Source of the DNA: Lagopus muta
Lineage: Eukaryota > Chordata > Aves > Galliformes > Phasianidae
Reading direction: 5' to 3'
DNA length: 64,000 bases
Assembly (NCBI RefSeq): GCF_023343835.1
Contig: NC_064447.1
Coordinates: forward strand, 6,526,001-6,590,000
In this document: in pieces, positions 24,301-39,300 of the stretch
How the letters are laid out: each line of letters opens with the position of its first letter
Position numbering within the stretch: the first letter of the stretch is position 1
The notes under the pieces: generated by a model
What the model saw: only the letters and a program-made list of their open reading frames with translations
Databases searched by the model: none
What the model was told of the DNA's origin: nothing
Position numbers and translations under genes: made by a program

Positions 24301-27300
24301 TAGATGCTTGGACGTTCTCAGCTGAATTCTCAGCAGGGCTAACCAACAACCTACAGCACAGATTGCAGGTTTTTTTCATTTATAAAAGAAAAGTGAGAAG
24401 CAAGCAACTGAAAAGATACTGAAAAGCAAAACTGCAGCCAGTAGCTCAAAACAACTTGCCTCTTGACTTTAAAACAAAGCAATAATCTTCTCATGTTATT
24501 TTTCTAATGAGCAACAGATATTCCTGAGGTAGGGACATCACCGTAGCACAGTTACTTTAGAACTGTGTAGTTCAATAGCAGAAAGATAAATTATGGATTA
24601 AATTTTCTTTTACATGCAAAATAGTCACCTGCTTGGCTTTTTCCTTCAAGGCCATAAGTTGGGAGTTGTTAAAACCAGAGACAGTCCCAAGAAGTTCCAC
24701 ATTTTTGTCAAAAGTCCCTGCATCCATGCATTTCAGCTCCTGAGCTGACCAATAGACATTTGCTTCTGCTAACTTAATAATTTCATCTGAAGAAGGGGCT
24801 CTGGTTCCCAGGCAATCTGAGGAAAAAAGAAAGTCAAATAGTAGGAGTATTTTTCAAAGAGACCAAAATAAAGAAATTGAATAGGAAGATTCAAGAGTTA
24901 AGAGGCTTATGGACTACTAATTAACTGCAACCAATGTAATGTTAATTATCTCACAATGAAATAATTTCCTTAAATATTTGCATCCTTGATATCTTGGACA
25001 TAAAACTATAATTTGCCCAATTTGTGAGATTCAACTACATTCTTTGTCCTTCAAAGGCAGTGCAGGCTGAAAAAGAAAAGTAGTGTGTATTTCAGAACTG
25101 TTACAATACAGGATGCTACAATAAAACTAAAATCTGAAGGCATACAATGCTGAGGGCAGACGAGGTCTTCCAAGTTTTTTTCAAGACCAGTTGCCTAAAG
25201 GAATCAAACTCAGATCACTGAGATGGCCTCGGCCTCCATCCAGCTCCAACGCTGCTCAGAAAAATTAAAATATGTTTATAGATCGCAGCTGAACGAACTC
25301 CTCTGCATTTAACCAGTTTGTTTCCAAATCCAGTTCAGCAGGAAACTGTTGGACACAAGAGATCCCTTCATGCTGAAGTACCCTGACAGAGATAGAAATA
25401 CAGCTTGTAAACTTGCCTGACATTTAAACAAGTGGAGACAGCAACTGGATGTGTCAGAGAAGCATGGTGCTTGTTCTCCACGTCAAGCGAGTTGTTAAGA
25501 TGTCAGGAACGAGAGAGGGTGTCTCACTTACAGCAGAACGGTTTGGACAGATGACCTGCATTTAAAGATGTGATTTATGGGCAACTTCCGGCCCATGCAT
25601 GATCAAATGAGAGATTTTCCACAGTGTGTTGTAACAAATCCTGGTCCTTCTTGGTGTAATCTACCTCTCCTTTTGATGGAAAATAGAAATTAGAGTCCTA
25701 AGTGCTTGCTTACTGCTCTCGCTCTCCTGGCACTAATTTAGGAAAACCTTATTAAACAATTATCTAAACCAAACCTGAAGATATGTAGAGATTATATGGC
25801 CATTACCAGTAAAATGCTAGAATTCCACAGATGCTGCGTCAGAGCTAAGCTCCTCCAGATAAATAAATTGAAGTGAGGATGCATAGAGTAGATTTGTACT
25901 ATGAAAGCAGGCAGAGGAGGGATTTATTTGCATCAAAGGAAGCTGCAGTAGTGGGTAGAACATTGAAAAGACTGAATCTGTTGAGCAAACGAAAACGTTG
26001 TTCAGTATGCACTGTACCAGCTGACATTCTGCTCTCCCTGTACGTGCCCTTCAGTGTGAAGCTGCATTGTTTCACTTTTCCTTCTGCAAAAGGTCAGCTT
26101 TTCTCATGTAAATACTGTCCACTACAATTCCTTTCCCCAAGTTATGAAAACTTTTGTTGATGATTTTTTGTTCTTGGAAAAACAAAACATTGATTTTATT
26201 ATTTGCAGTGCACCAGTTATATTGGCACAGTTACAGAGGGAAATACTAATTAGAGTCCTGGCTTTGCTTCCTGTTTCTGATGCTTCTTCATTCTTTCTTC
26301 TGCTCTACATAATTATATTTAGTTTGATGAAGAACATATTACATAGATAACATTATAATATCTCAGTGCTGTGAGTTAAGCAACCTGAATTCTTTTTCCA
26401 CTACTGCTGCTGCTTTCTGGTAGCATCTCAGACATACAATTCCTGAATTTTGCCTCATATCCTCCAATTTGCCTTAAACATCACCTCTGTTTTTCCCTTG
26501 GTGTAGGCACAGATGTTTGAACTGTCACTAGCAATTATTACTGTTATTACTATTTGCTCACAACCAGGAGGAGATGTTAAATAGCAGGCTGGCATCACGC
26601 AGAGCATCCATGTTATCCTCGAGCCATTCTCCTAATACTGCATTTTTTAGTAATTTAGTAAACCAGCCATAAAACTTCATTCCTTACTGAAACTATAACG
26701 TGAGCTGTGTGGAGACTATGCTTTGCAACAGAACTTCAACACCATTCTTGAAGAGCAGAAATATTTCTTGTTGGACCAGCACAAACAATTCCCTCATTTT
26801 CCATATTCCAGGCCCATTCCCAGCTGCACCAGCACACTCTGAGCGCAGAGTGAGCAGCCTTGGAAACCTGTCATCCTTTGACAAAGGCCATAAGCTTCAC
26901 TGGCAGGTTTATATTGGCCTTACAGTGCAGATGAGACAGCTCTGCAATTGTACTGGACATGAGCTTGATTAGAGTATTTGGGATTGGTGGTGTTGTGACC
27001 AAGTTCTAGAGAAACATCTGTAAGGACATAACTGTCTTAATAATTACTGATTTGATAGTTTACTTCTTCAGAGTAGAGTGAATTTGATCCATATAGCTGG
27101 GCTCTGATACTCTGTCAGCTTGATCCTGCTTTTTTAGAGCATGATAATTTGTAATGATTCCTCTGCTCAATAGAGGTCATGGTTTTGTCAGCCCACGTAA
27201 AAATACAGCTCTGTAGAACTGTATATCCTGTATTGAATACAGAATGTATATCCTGTATATGAATACAGAATTGTAAGGGATGTCACAGCCATCATCCAGA

Positions 27301-30300
27301 GTTGCTGCTATATAACTGGGAGGATTTCCATGGAGGCACAGGGGCCTGGTGAGAGCTTGGACTTGCACCATTAGGCAGAACTGATGGGTAGGTTTTCAAA
27401 GGCAGTCAGTACCAGCCTCCCTGAAACTGCTGGATGCTGAGTGCTAATCAGCGCTTGCAGAAGCTTCCCCAACAGCAAGGTCATTCTCCACAGCACAAGA
27501 TGACACGGCCTAAAAATTCTGCCTGGGTGAATTTAAGATATGGGAAGAAATTATTGTAACAGAATATAGTCAAAGTATGAACCTTCTACACAGAAAATGA
27601 TCCATTTGTCACCAGAGATTCTAGTAGATTGATTGTTAATAAATTTTAGATTATAACAAAACAGAGTGCCACAATCAACGTTAGATTTCAGAACAGTTGA
27701 GTCAACATATGCTTATGTCTGGCAAAGGATTAACTGTGTGTAATCTTTTGGCACAACAGTAACTTGTCACCTCCACAGCTTTCCAATTCAAAGAGCTTCA
27801 TTTAGATTACAAAGAAGCCAAAAAAAAAAGGTAAAAATCAACAAAAACAATCAATTCAAATAATCTTTTCTTCAGTGTAAGTACAAACATTCCAAGAGAT
27901 ACTGAACCTTGCAATGCAGTACTGAAATCAAGTGTTTCAGCAATTGGTCAGTTGACTGTGGGCAACAGAGCAAAGACTCACCGTTTATGCAAGCAGACTG
28001 CTAAATTACTGAGTGCTTTCATTTTCATTGTCCTTGGAATGCATGAGATGATCAAGGCAAAACAAAAAGTCAGTTTGAACTGCAAACCTGGCACTTTGAC
28101 TCTGCACAGACACCAGGTAAAACCCACCTGGTGTGCCGAGATGTGGTTCCATGTTGGCAGTGGCATTGAAGACAGATTCAAATACAGTTGACAGAAGCTC
28201 TTCAGCTGAAGAAAGTGGCCCAATTGTCTTTGCTATTCGCAAAATGATATCTGGAAACTTCAAAAGGAAAAAAAGAAAAAGATATCTTTCCTTTTTTTAA
28301 AAGAAATAATTTTGGAGAGAGATTTGTGCAGACCTCAGCAAAATGGAGGTTAGCAACAGCTCAGCCTCCTTCCTCTTTATGCAGACGTTTAGCAAGGTTA
28401 ACTGAAAGGTCAACAGCAGGTGTTTAAAACCAAAGTAAATTCTGAGAGATTCCCCCTCTGCCATGCCCTCTGATTCTGGTGACATCTGTGCAGCCTGGCT
28501 GCTGACTGCCTAGCAACAAACTCCTCTGTCTGTAATGTGCAACATGGAAAATACTTTATTTTCTTTGTTTCAAATTTGTCAAATAAATATAAAAATTGAG
28601 CATCTTCTTTAGGGTTTTGTGATGCTTTGGTATCTCTTCTCTGCCCTGCTGAACACTTCCCTTTCAGTTATGAGTCCTATTCTATTTGTCAATTATAAGC
28701 ATTAATTCCTGAGTAAAAGTTGATGACTGTGCTCACATATTTCTGCAGAATAATGAATTCCTCATCCAGTATAGTTTACCCTTATATATAAAAACTTGTA
28801 AGATTATATGAACTAAGGAGGGCAAAGAAACTACAATACACACTGCTGAGGCTATTAGTTGTTGTTATGTGTGCTAAACTGGCCTTTGGGCAAAGGGCTG
28901 CAGGAGTAAATGCTGATCTGATCAACATGAGCCCATTATTAACAGGTAAGAAACATAACTTCTCTAGTTGAAAGGCAGAGGAATGGGGGAAATAATGCTA
29001 CACAGAATACAGTTCTAAAAATACTTGTGTCTGCATAATTTTAAACACAGCATGTTTTTTTCTACATGACAGTGTGCAATTATCACTGTATATGTGCAAA
29101 TAATTGCCTACAATAGAGAAGAAACCTCAGAAATTCTGATGAAGTCAGAAACAAGGAAGTGGATAAAAGCATGGTTACTTGCCAGAATAATTATTTACCT
29201 AGTTTAACATTCAGGTTACATGATCTAGGCTGTTCTTGCATTCATAAACCCAAATTCAAACATAATGTTTAATACATTTAAACGTTAAAATAAGAACATA
29301 CCTTTTCAGCAAGGACATTTAGTTCTCCTTTTGACAACTGAGCTATGAATGGTCCAACATCTAATGTCGTTTCAGCTGTCCAGTTCTTTGGAGAGCTGAA
29401 AAAATATTTTTGAAAATATTATTAATGAAGAATGCTTGCAATCAAAATTGCACTGAAACTTCAGAGTTTTTCTTATACTTTATCATATAGCAAAGACAGA
29501 TGATCCTGCACCAGTGTGATGATTCATGCATATTGAGCAACCTGGTCTAGTGGGAGGTATCCTTGCCTATAGCAGGGAACTGGATGATCTTAAAAGTCCC
29601 TTCCAACTTAAACCATTCTGTGATTCTGTAACATCAGACTGCATTTTCTCATCTCTCTCAGACATGTGGAGCATTAGTGGAATTTTCAGGACATACAGAG
29701 AAAGCCTTCAAACACTGCTTTGCCCTCTTTCTCCCTCAATGTTTGTAACATTCTTAGCATTACAGTGTCCAAGCAAGGAGAAACAATTCTTTCCAGAGCA
29801 ATTAAAATTTTCCATTTTCAATCAGATTCATACTGCAATAATATTCTGCTAAATGGAATCCAAATAAGAACCATCATAACCAAAACTGAAACCATCCTTT
29901 TTCCAAGTACCTTATCCTAAGGATCACCTTGCCTAATAGGCAGGCAACACTTGCAAGTACTTGCTTCTCTAAGTTAAAACAAAACCAAATCAAAACAACA
30001 AACAAAAAATATATTGCAATACTGAACCATCTGCACGTTTACAGGCACTTTTTTCATTGCTGTTGGGCAACTGTAGCTTTCCCTGATGAAAATGGGAGCT
30101 GGGATGTTCAACATTTCCAAAAAACAGGCCATGAACACTTAGGAAAAGTGGACAGTTTCCCTGTCATTCTATAGAGATCAAATTCACTAAGCAAATCAGG
30201 AAACAAGAAACAGGTGATGACACTGAAAAATTAAATAAGTACCTTATTAGCTCTCTGTCCAGCTGTCAGAGCTATCTCCTTCATCTGTAAGATCCAAGAG

Positions 30301-33300
30301 CAGATGAAGGAGGCTCTAACACCTTGGAGAGCCAGGTCTAATGACATCTAAGCCATTTTTGTATTAGAAATCCTTTCTATGATAGGTACTATGCCTCCTG
30401 AAATAACATGCTAAATTATTCAGAGCAATATCTAAGAAGTTCAGTTCTGAGTGATGCAGGGTGTTTCAAAATATATGTTGCTTAGCACTGTGCTTATTTG
30501 GGCTGTTTGACACAAATGTTAGCCAACCTGTTTGGGGGTCAACTTAAGACAGCACTTGGATAAATAATTTTCAGCATGGAAAATTCTGCAGAAGGTAGCA
30601 GTGTAACCAGCCTGTTAGAAGTCTGTGTTCTCTTGGAAAACTTATTGCCCTGCCAGGAGAACATCTGACCAGACATTTATTATTTTAATAATGAAATGAA
30701 TAATGATACATCGTGCTCAATAATACTCCATTCATTCAAATGAATCTGTATCAAGATTGATGCAGGGACAGCATCTGTTGGAAAATACAGCGCCAACATC
30801 ACCAGAAAAATCCTGACAACTAGGAGGAAGCTGAATGAGCAACTAAAATTACTGGAAGCACCAGTGACAGACTTTGGGACTAAAGGGATGCTTAGAAACT
30901 AAGTGGTTAGTCTTAGCCTTCAGAAGCAAGATATCTCTAAGAGAGCATGCAAAAGAGAAACTTCACATTCTTGCCAGAGAACAGCTTTGCTTTTTGCATG
31001 ACTGATACAGCAATGTAGTTCAAACCAGCCTCCTAATCTGAGTCATTAACAATATCTAACACACTCTTTCTTCTGTTGCTTCAATATATCCCCGTTTCTT
31101 CCTCTGGCGCTCTTCAATTGCCACAGGTGCCTGCAATCATCTTTTTCTTCTCAAACCAGTGTGCAAGTGTGAGAATTCTTCAGTTCCCTGTGCCATACTT
31201 CACCAGTCACCCCCAACTCTTACCACACCAGAGGTTCTTACTGCCTGCCCTTCCTCAACCATTATGCTTTCTCTCTTTTTTCCTCCGGGATTTAACTTAT
31301 CCAGGATGTCCCTTGGGCTGTAGTTCGTTCTGCAGTTATCACATTACACGCTTAAACAGAAATGTCATTCTCGTGAGCAGAGAGCACTGCCTTAACTGTC
31401 AGCAGAAGCAAGGTACTCCACCTAATACCTTACCCATATAACTCGAGGAGCTTGTATTTAATTTCAGTTTTCTGTTCGTGGCTGAGCTGTCGGCAGAGTT
31501 TGAATTGATGAAGGGCTGTTGCCATTGCCTTCAGGGACATTCTGCCATGCAGGAAAGCTGGAGGTAAGTGGCAGATTAGATTTCCAAGTAGGTCAACATC
31601 ATATTCATCAGCAATGGAGCCATTCTGAAACAAGAATTTACTTTGTTGACTGAGCTAATCTTGGCTCTTGTCCTGTATCACTCAGCTGCATCACAACACA
31701 TTTAAGCTTGGTGACCCTTTAAGGAACAAAGACTCTGTAGTCTGCATCAGCAACTTAATCTACAGTTTCTGTTGAAGCCATATTATACTTCTTGCTCTTA
31801 CCACAACTGGTGATATTTAGTACACATTTGTTAAGCTCTAGTGCATTTTTTATTTCATATTGAACCACACATAAAAAATAATGTAAAATGCCTGCCACAG
31901 GCTCCAGGTGAGCATTCAGCAAGTGCAGAATCAGTGCAGTTCTGCCTGCCAGGAGAGTCCTCCCATGGCCCTGTGGGGCCACAAGCTCTTGTCACCACAA
32001 AACTTCACAGAGTTTCTCTAGCCAAAAGAATGCAGGGCTGGTTCATGTGTGCAAGGACATGAATACTCAAAGCTGAATCAAAAAGTAGCTTTCCTTAAAA
32101 AAAATGAGCAGAAATCACAAAATCTTCCTGGTACAACTGCCTCTGCCACATGCAGCTCTGAAGGAGTGGCAATTGTTGGAGCAAGAGGGAATAATTGCAG
32201 CTACAAATGGGTTGGCAGGGTCAGGCTGTTCCATCCACTTCACTGTGGTCAAAGACATTTCCTGAGAATACTTTGTAATGCACAGAGGCAAAGAAAAATG
32301 TTTCCTTAGGCAGATAACAACAAAATCAAAACAGTGCATGAAGAAAATATAAGAATACAAACAGGAAAGTAAAAAAAACTTAGGCAAACGGTGACTGACA
32401 TCTCTGTATGAAATGCAGTGCAGCAGTAAGTGCAAGCAGAACCACAGGATGGCTGATTCTGGATGAGCTCTAGAGATTGCCTGGTCCAAACCCTGAGCTC
32501 AGTGCAGACCAGCTACAGCCAGTTGCCTGTGGCCTCACTGGGTTTTGCACATCTCCAAGCATGGAGGCTCCCGTGAGCAACCTGTCCCAGTGATCAAACA
32601 CCCTCACAGTAACAAAAGCCTTTGCTTTATATTTACTTGGGATTTCCCGTATTTCAGTTTGTGCTCCTGTAATCTTATATTGGTAAGATCCCACCTGAGC
32701 CTTCTCTTCTCCAGACCAAATTACAGACAGAGGCATTATTTTGATCTACATGAAAAATACATGAACTCTCACTGCAGAGCTGTTTCAAAAGCAACATAGC
32801 TCTGGCATAACAGGGATCTTTGAACTCTTACAGACACCAGGCTTCTGTTACGAATAAATTAGGAGCTTGGTAAAACTGCATATCACTGCCTATAGGTCAG
32901 TACAATCCAGAAAACCACACATTGTTTGCTGTACTTTAAACAAACACAATAACTGAGTATTAGGATTCAGCTCTACTGGTATTTCCAGTGAGTTATTTTA
33001 AAATAGTTCTTTAAAATATTAAAATTAAGTGTGCATTTTTTCCAGTATTTCTAGGCAGCAAACCGAATTTGGAACCCTGTACAAAGAAGTAAACACAGTT
33101 CATCCTAAGCAAGAAAAGCATCTATGTTGAAACATGAAGATTTTCAGAGTTCCTTTAAGTGATGCTACAGTCTTAAATTGCTGCTGCTTGTGATGGTGAA
33201 GAAATTGCCATGCTGCGTTACTGCCTATTGGCCTGCCAGGGCCATCAGCTACAGTTTCACTGCACCAATACAGAGCAGGAGAGCCACTGTATCCATCTGA

Positions 33301-36300
33301 TGTCTATCTACAGGACACCATGAGCATCCTTGTGTACCCTGGAGACTACAAGCAGGCAGTATGACTTTGTGATTCACCGTATGACAATAAACAAAGAGAA
33401 AACTAATCAGCCACTCTCACTGAGTTTGGAATTTTCAGCAGGTTCTGTGCAGCTCCCCCTCCACCACTGACTCACATAACTGTGCCTACCAAGCATTCCT
33501 GCACTTTCTGCAGCACAGCTTCTTTTTTGTGAAAGCTTGGACTCAAGAGATCCATCTCAGTCTTCCCAAGGCTTTCAATGAATGGGACACACAGAGGGCC
33601 TGAAATGTACTCCAGGTACTCAATCCTGCAAAAGAATTAGAATGGTCTCAGAATGCAAACCTGACCATCAGATGCCAATATCCAAACCCATAACATCAGT
33701 GGAGACAGAAAACCTCAGAGATGAGTCTGAACTTCAAAAATTATAAATTGTAGTTTATAAAAGAAGTGCTCAGAAGAACAACTCAAAACGTACTGCTACA
33801 GATGTGGGAACTAAAGATACAGTAAGATGCAACTTACGGAAGCACCAAGAAGAAGAAGGGAGGAATAGACGCGTTGGAGACTTTCCAAAACTTCCAAGCC
33901 AAACAATTAACCTAAAAGCAACAAAAATTAAGATCTTAAGTATTTGTTATTTTTGAGGAAAAACGGAAATACAGCTTGTAAATTAGCATACAGAAAACTG
34001 TGTGTGTTATCTTCAGACGTTTCGAGTTTACTTTCTGCAGAAATCAGAGATGAAGCATTCTATGTTTGGGCGGATGAGAGTGCTAGTATTTTTCCAAAAG
34101 CTATTTATATATGTCCAAACAGATTACTTATAGATTAGCAAGTTGGAATGACTGTAAAAACTTCTTGCAATTCTTAAGTACCAAATGAAATTGCCAAAAT
34201 GAAGTATGATAACGAACAAATTAATGCATACAAGATTTAAATGAAATATGGTAACAGACAAGTTCACATGTACAAGATTTGGAAAAAAATCTGACAAAAG
34301 ATCAAATTCCAGTTTACTTGCAGTCTGGATATTGAGTACCCTTATGCACACAAAGTCTTTTTCAGGTTTTACCTGATATGGGGAAAGCAGATGAAGATTA
34401 TTTTTGAAGACTTCAAAATGGTTTAAAAAAGAGTCTGTGCCCATACTTTCAATCAGCTGACAAGTCACTCCTTTCAGAAGCTGTCCTGTACTGATAGGGA
34501 AAGCAAAGTTCAATCCTTTCAGTATTTTTAGCAGGATGTAGTCCTTACTCCCCACAACCAAAGGTTTAGTTTCTATGACTACCTCTCTTTTTTTGTAATC
34601 TAAAGGCTATCAAAACTTAAATAAATAAACAAACATAAAATAGTACAAAAGAGCCACATGAAGTTTACCTTAAAGTTGCTCTGGTAACAGAACTAGACTA
34701 TTATCCATACCTTAGGAGGTCAACAGAAGAACTTTTCTTAGACAGTAACTCATACAGATACAAGGCCTGAAATAAAAGCCACCACATTTAAAGTAAAACT
34801 TCAGTAACACAGCCCAAAGATACAAACACCACTGCAAGGTTTCTGTATGGTTAATGCTATCAGGTAACGCTATCTAAAGACCTTTGCCATGTCCAGAATG
34901 GTCAATCACAAGGTTTGGTACCCAGTGGTGAACCTACTCTTCACATCAGTGACCTGCACTGTGGGATGATGTTAAACACATTCCTGGCACATGGCCGTGG
35001 AATAATGAAGGTTTGAAGAGAGGTTTGGAGGTCACGTTGTCTAACCTTCCATATCTGGACAGAGCCGAAGGACTGGCTGTGCATGCAGGCATCTGGTACA
35101 CAGTACTGGAAAGAAACTTAATGCATCAGTCAGAATCTTGAAGATGTCTAAACTGTGCACATTAACACTTTCCTTTTCACAACATTGTCTCAGAAACCTG
35201 CCTTGGCTCTAAGTGACTGCTGGCTGCTTACATGAAAACATGTTTGGGGCAGTTCCTTTCTTCTGCCTCTTTTCTTTCAACACATATGTACTACAACACT
35301 TTTCCTGTTCTCCCATCATACTAAATTGCAGTGGAATGGAAAATTCATTGTTATTGTTTTTTTCTTTTTACCTGGCTGCTTCTTAGCTCTTTTTCTTTCA
35401 TCATTGAAGAATTATATCCATTCTCCTTCCATAAATCAGAAAGAGATATTTCTCTAAAGAAAGCTCCTTGTATATCTGTGACCAGTGAAGAAAAATCTGT
35501 AGATGAAGCTATCTAAAAAGTGTGAGAGACAAATACATGACACTTCAGAACTGATGCTTAGATTTACAGGATTTGTCTTTCTATTCTGTGTAATAAGAGA
35601 GTACAAAAGAAAAACGTCAGGATTAAAAAAGCCTTGGAAGTAAGTCAGACAGAACCTTCAGAACACACTTAGTACTAAAAAAAACTCAACAAAACACTAG
35701 AAATATTGACCAGTGAGCTTGTTCCAAGTCTCAGTAACATTTTAAATCACACTCCACATATCTGGTTATTGTGCTTTTGTGCAGAACCAATCTGGTACGC
35801 ACTGCAGTTTGTAATTACCTTCCTGAGGATCCCCTGCTGTTGTGCAGGAGATAAGTCTGATGAGTACTGGGATGTCGTGCCTCGAATGACCTGAGAAAGC
35901 TCTTTTGGGTTCATTCTGTAGAATGACTCAGTGCTAATACCAGTCACCAGTGCACCCATTTGGCTAACATTATAAAATGATAAAACCTGCAGAGATAACA
36001 GAGCAAACAAAGTCTTCTGGATTGTGCATAAAATACTTATTTAAAATCAAACATTACTAAACCAAAACGATTTTTTTTGAGTACTTAATACTTTTTCTTG
36101 CCCAGAGATGCACTTGCTGCAGACGTCTTTCGATTCGGACAAGACAGTTCTGAGGAAACTGTCCCATTTGTTCCCTGAGGTTCCTTTTTTTGGAAATCTC
36201 AGAGAGGACCCTGACTCATTACAGTATGTTAGAATATCCAGATCGGGATTATGCAAATTCTGCTGTGTGGGGCAGTGATACAAACAAAATAATATATACA

Positions 36301-39300
36301 ATTGCCAATTGCAAATATGCATTCTCCCAACTACCAGAGTGTTATATTACTTCAGGAATGGTTTTCTTTGATTTAAACAAATTTTTCAGACCACTCACAG
36401 TCCTAGAAGTCTCATACCAGCCCTAAACTTTTCAAAATTTACAGTTACTGGGAGGAAAAAGCCACTCTGCTTTCAAAAACAAGATAAGAAGGCTGTATCA
36501 GAGGTACCTTTCCGTAAGAGAGATATTTACTGGATAAAATCATAACTTGACTTCTTGCCCACCCAGAGACTTGGTTTAGTGTTGCAATAGCATTATGCAC
36601 TGCTTCAGGTGACAAAGATTCCAGCTGGCCTGAAGTCAGCCCAACCACAGCATCTGACAGCGATCCAAGGGTATCGTTCAATGTCTGGTTCTGCATGGCA
36701 ATATTCAGGAGCTGAGATTTAAGCTAAAGCAAACAAACAAAAAATAAACAGATGGGAAACAAATCTGCCAAGAACCAATTTCCAATTACCACCCAAAACT
36801 TCAACTGGAGTTTTTGGAATAGACACTGGCAAGCAATTAGTGACCACACACTTCATTAAAATCCCAAAGTAGAACAACAGTGTCAAAGAAATATGGAAGA
36901 AACAGAACAAGAAAAGCATGAGTACAGTGAGGAAAAGAAAAAAGCTTTTATATTTTGCATTATACACTCAAGAACTATTTCATTATTTCTTAGATCCAAG
37001 TAATATTTCTCTCTTATCTTTCTGAATTCAAGAAGAAAGTCCTTTCCCAATCCTGACAACATAGTAAGAGGAAGTACAGTACCCACCTTCTGAACCTTGG
37101 CCTGGAAACCTTTTAATTGATTGCATTTAATCATCTGATGAAGTAAAGCCCGGGCCACAGCGGCATCCATCTGTTCCATGTCATCATAAAAGCAAACCAA
37201 CAAACCTAGCCTATATGGAAGAAATACATTAGCTGGCTTCTGAGATAACAGCTGTCACTCCCAAGAAAGTGAAGTACAGTATGGTATACCCTATGTGCTC
37301 AAAACTTGAGTGATCTGTTTGTCATTAATGCTTTAAAGCAGCAGGTCTAAAACTCCACATGGCCTTAAATTTGGAAATGAGGACATACAATATTCTCTGT
37401 ATTCATCTGAACTCCACTCAGATTGATTGTGCTGTAAAAAAATTTAAGTTTCACAGTTCCGTTTGACCATGCCTGGATTTTCCCAGCTACCAGATTCCAC
37501 TGCCTTTGGCAGAACTGGCAGTTATCTCTGCCTGGAAAAGGACAGAGGCCTATTAGGAAGTCTTGAAGCGGCTCCCCGAGTTCTGATCCAGGTTTAGCAA
37601 GTATTTTGTTCTCCATTTCAAATCCTGCTTGGATTTCACTTGTAACATTAATATGGTGGAGCAGCAGCAAGAGCATTGCATTATAGTCTCTCTGTAGTTT
37701 CAGGCTTAAACAAAGCCTGCTGCATTTCCCATCAAACAGTTCTTTATCCCTACAGCAGGGCCTTGGCTGAATTCAGAGCAGTACTGTGGCTCACTGTCTC
37801 AGTTGTGCCAGCACAGCAAAGGTGTGGCATGCAGCACCATCACAAAGATGGTAAAAATCTGCTGTGTGCATAACCTCTGCTTTTAGTTCCTTTAGTCCCT
37901 CAGCAACAACCAGCTTATGATAATGATATAACTACCTACCACTTTAGCAGCCCATCTAAATTCTTGGGACGTCATCAAACTAACACACAAATCAAAGAAA
38001 CATCTATAACTGCACTTTTATACCAAATAATTACCTCCTGATGCATTATTCCATAACCACCAAGAGCTCTTCATCTCCTCTGGGATTAGCAGCAATGAAT
38101 AATGCTGCTTCTTAAAAGTAAAAATGCATTTAAACAGTCAGAGTGGTTAAAATGAGTAATATAAAGTAAGTGTGTTGTGAAAATTGAATATGTTAAGGAT
38201 TATGGAGCATGGTATTTCTCTCACTGATTAGAATCTGGCACCTTTCATGAGTGGTAAAATCACTTTTAAGATTTTTAACATTGAAATCTAGAGTGTGGGC
38301 ATAATTCTGTCACTTACATCCCCAGCAATCAACAGTACTTCACAGAAGTCAATGAGTTACATTGCAATAATGACAGAAGCTCCAAAGCCACATTCTTCAT
38401 TAGTTTAAAACTCGGAAGCATTCTCTGAGGAAAGTACAAATAACTCCAGACAGTGGTGTCTCAGGACTAAATACATCCACTTACAGGACAGTGTAAATGT
38501 AAATGTAGAACACAGTACTTTCCTGCAGGTAGCTCTTGCTCACTACATATTTATGAATAAAAGCAAGATGCATATATATATATATATATACACAAATATA
38601 TATATATTTAATTGTTAAAGTCAGTCAGTTCAGTGCTGATTTGACAGCCCTACAAGTGCAGGTTTCCGCTTGCACACATCAAGTCACAAGCTCCTAACCA
38701 TAACTCATCTCTGCTGTGCAAGACTACCTGCAAAGAAGACAGCAGGATGGGTTTTAGACCTCTCCACTTTGTGACCACTCTGTTGACATTATCAGCTGGA
38801 CGCCTCCTGCAGCCCTGATTGACATGAGCTAAATTTTTTCCTTAAGTCCTAACCATAATGTGATTTGTACAACACACTTCTCTTTTCTGTAATTCAAACA
38901 GCTAACAGGGCTTGTGTCCTGCTCTCCCAGTTTGTTTAGCTGCTGTACTGTACAGCTTGATGGAGCTTTGATTGGGTCCCACACACACTGCTGTAGTCCT
39001 CTTACTACTGACAACTCCTCACTACAGAGCCAGAGACGAAGCATCAGCTAATTAGGCACACCTCCAAAATTCATAAAGCGGCAGTTCTTCACTGTTGCTA
39101 ACCAGGGCTGGATTTCAGCCTGTATTTTTCTGCTGGAAGAAAAAAGCTATGCCAGATCAACAGTCTCATCAGCTACTCATTGCTTAGGCTCTCCTCAGTT
39201 CTCTCCTTATCTATTCATTCTCCCCATACACAGCAAGAAAAAAACCATCAGTCTTGCCTGTAGACAGTTGAAGTGTTTCTCACATCAAATCCCGATGAGT

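Noticed and set aside
31076-31441. 121-codon plus-strand frame
   Set aside because: It overlaps the end of OTOA exon 20 on the other strand, has low-complexity Phe/Leu/Pro content and matches nothing.
37900-38000. Alternative candidate for OTOA exon 11 near 37.93-37.97 kb
   Set aside because: It has an acceptor and some resemblance (SQEFRWAAK), but its exit phase does not fit exon 12, whereas 39062-39097 fits on both sides.
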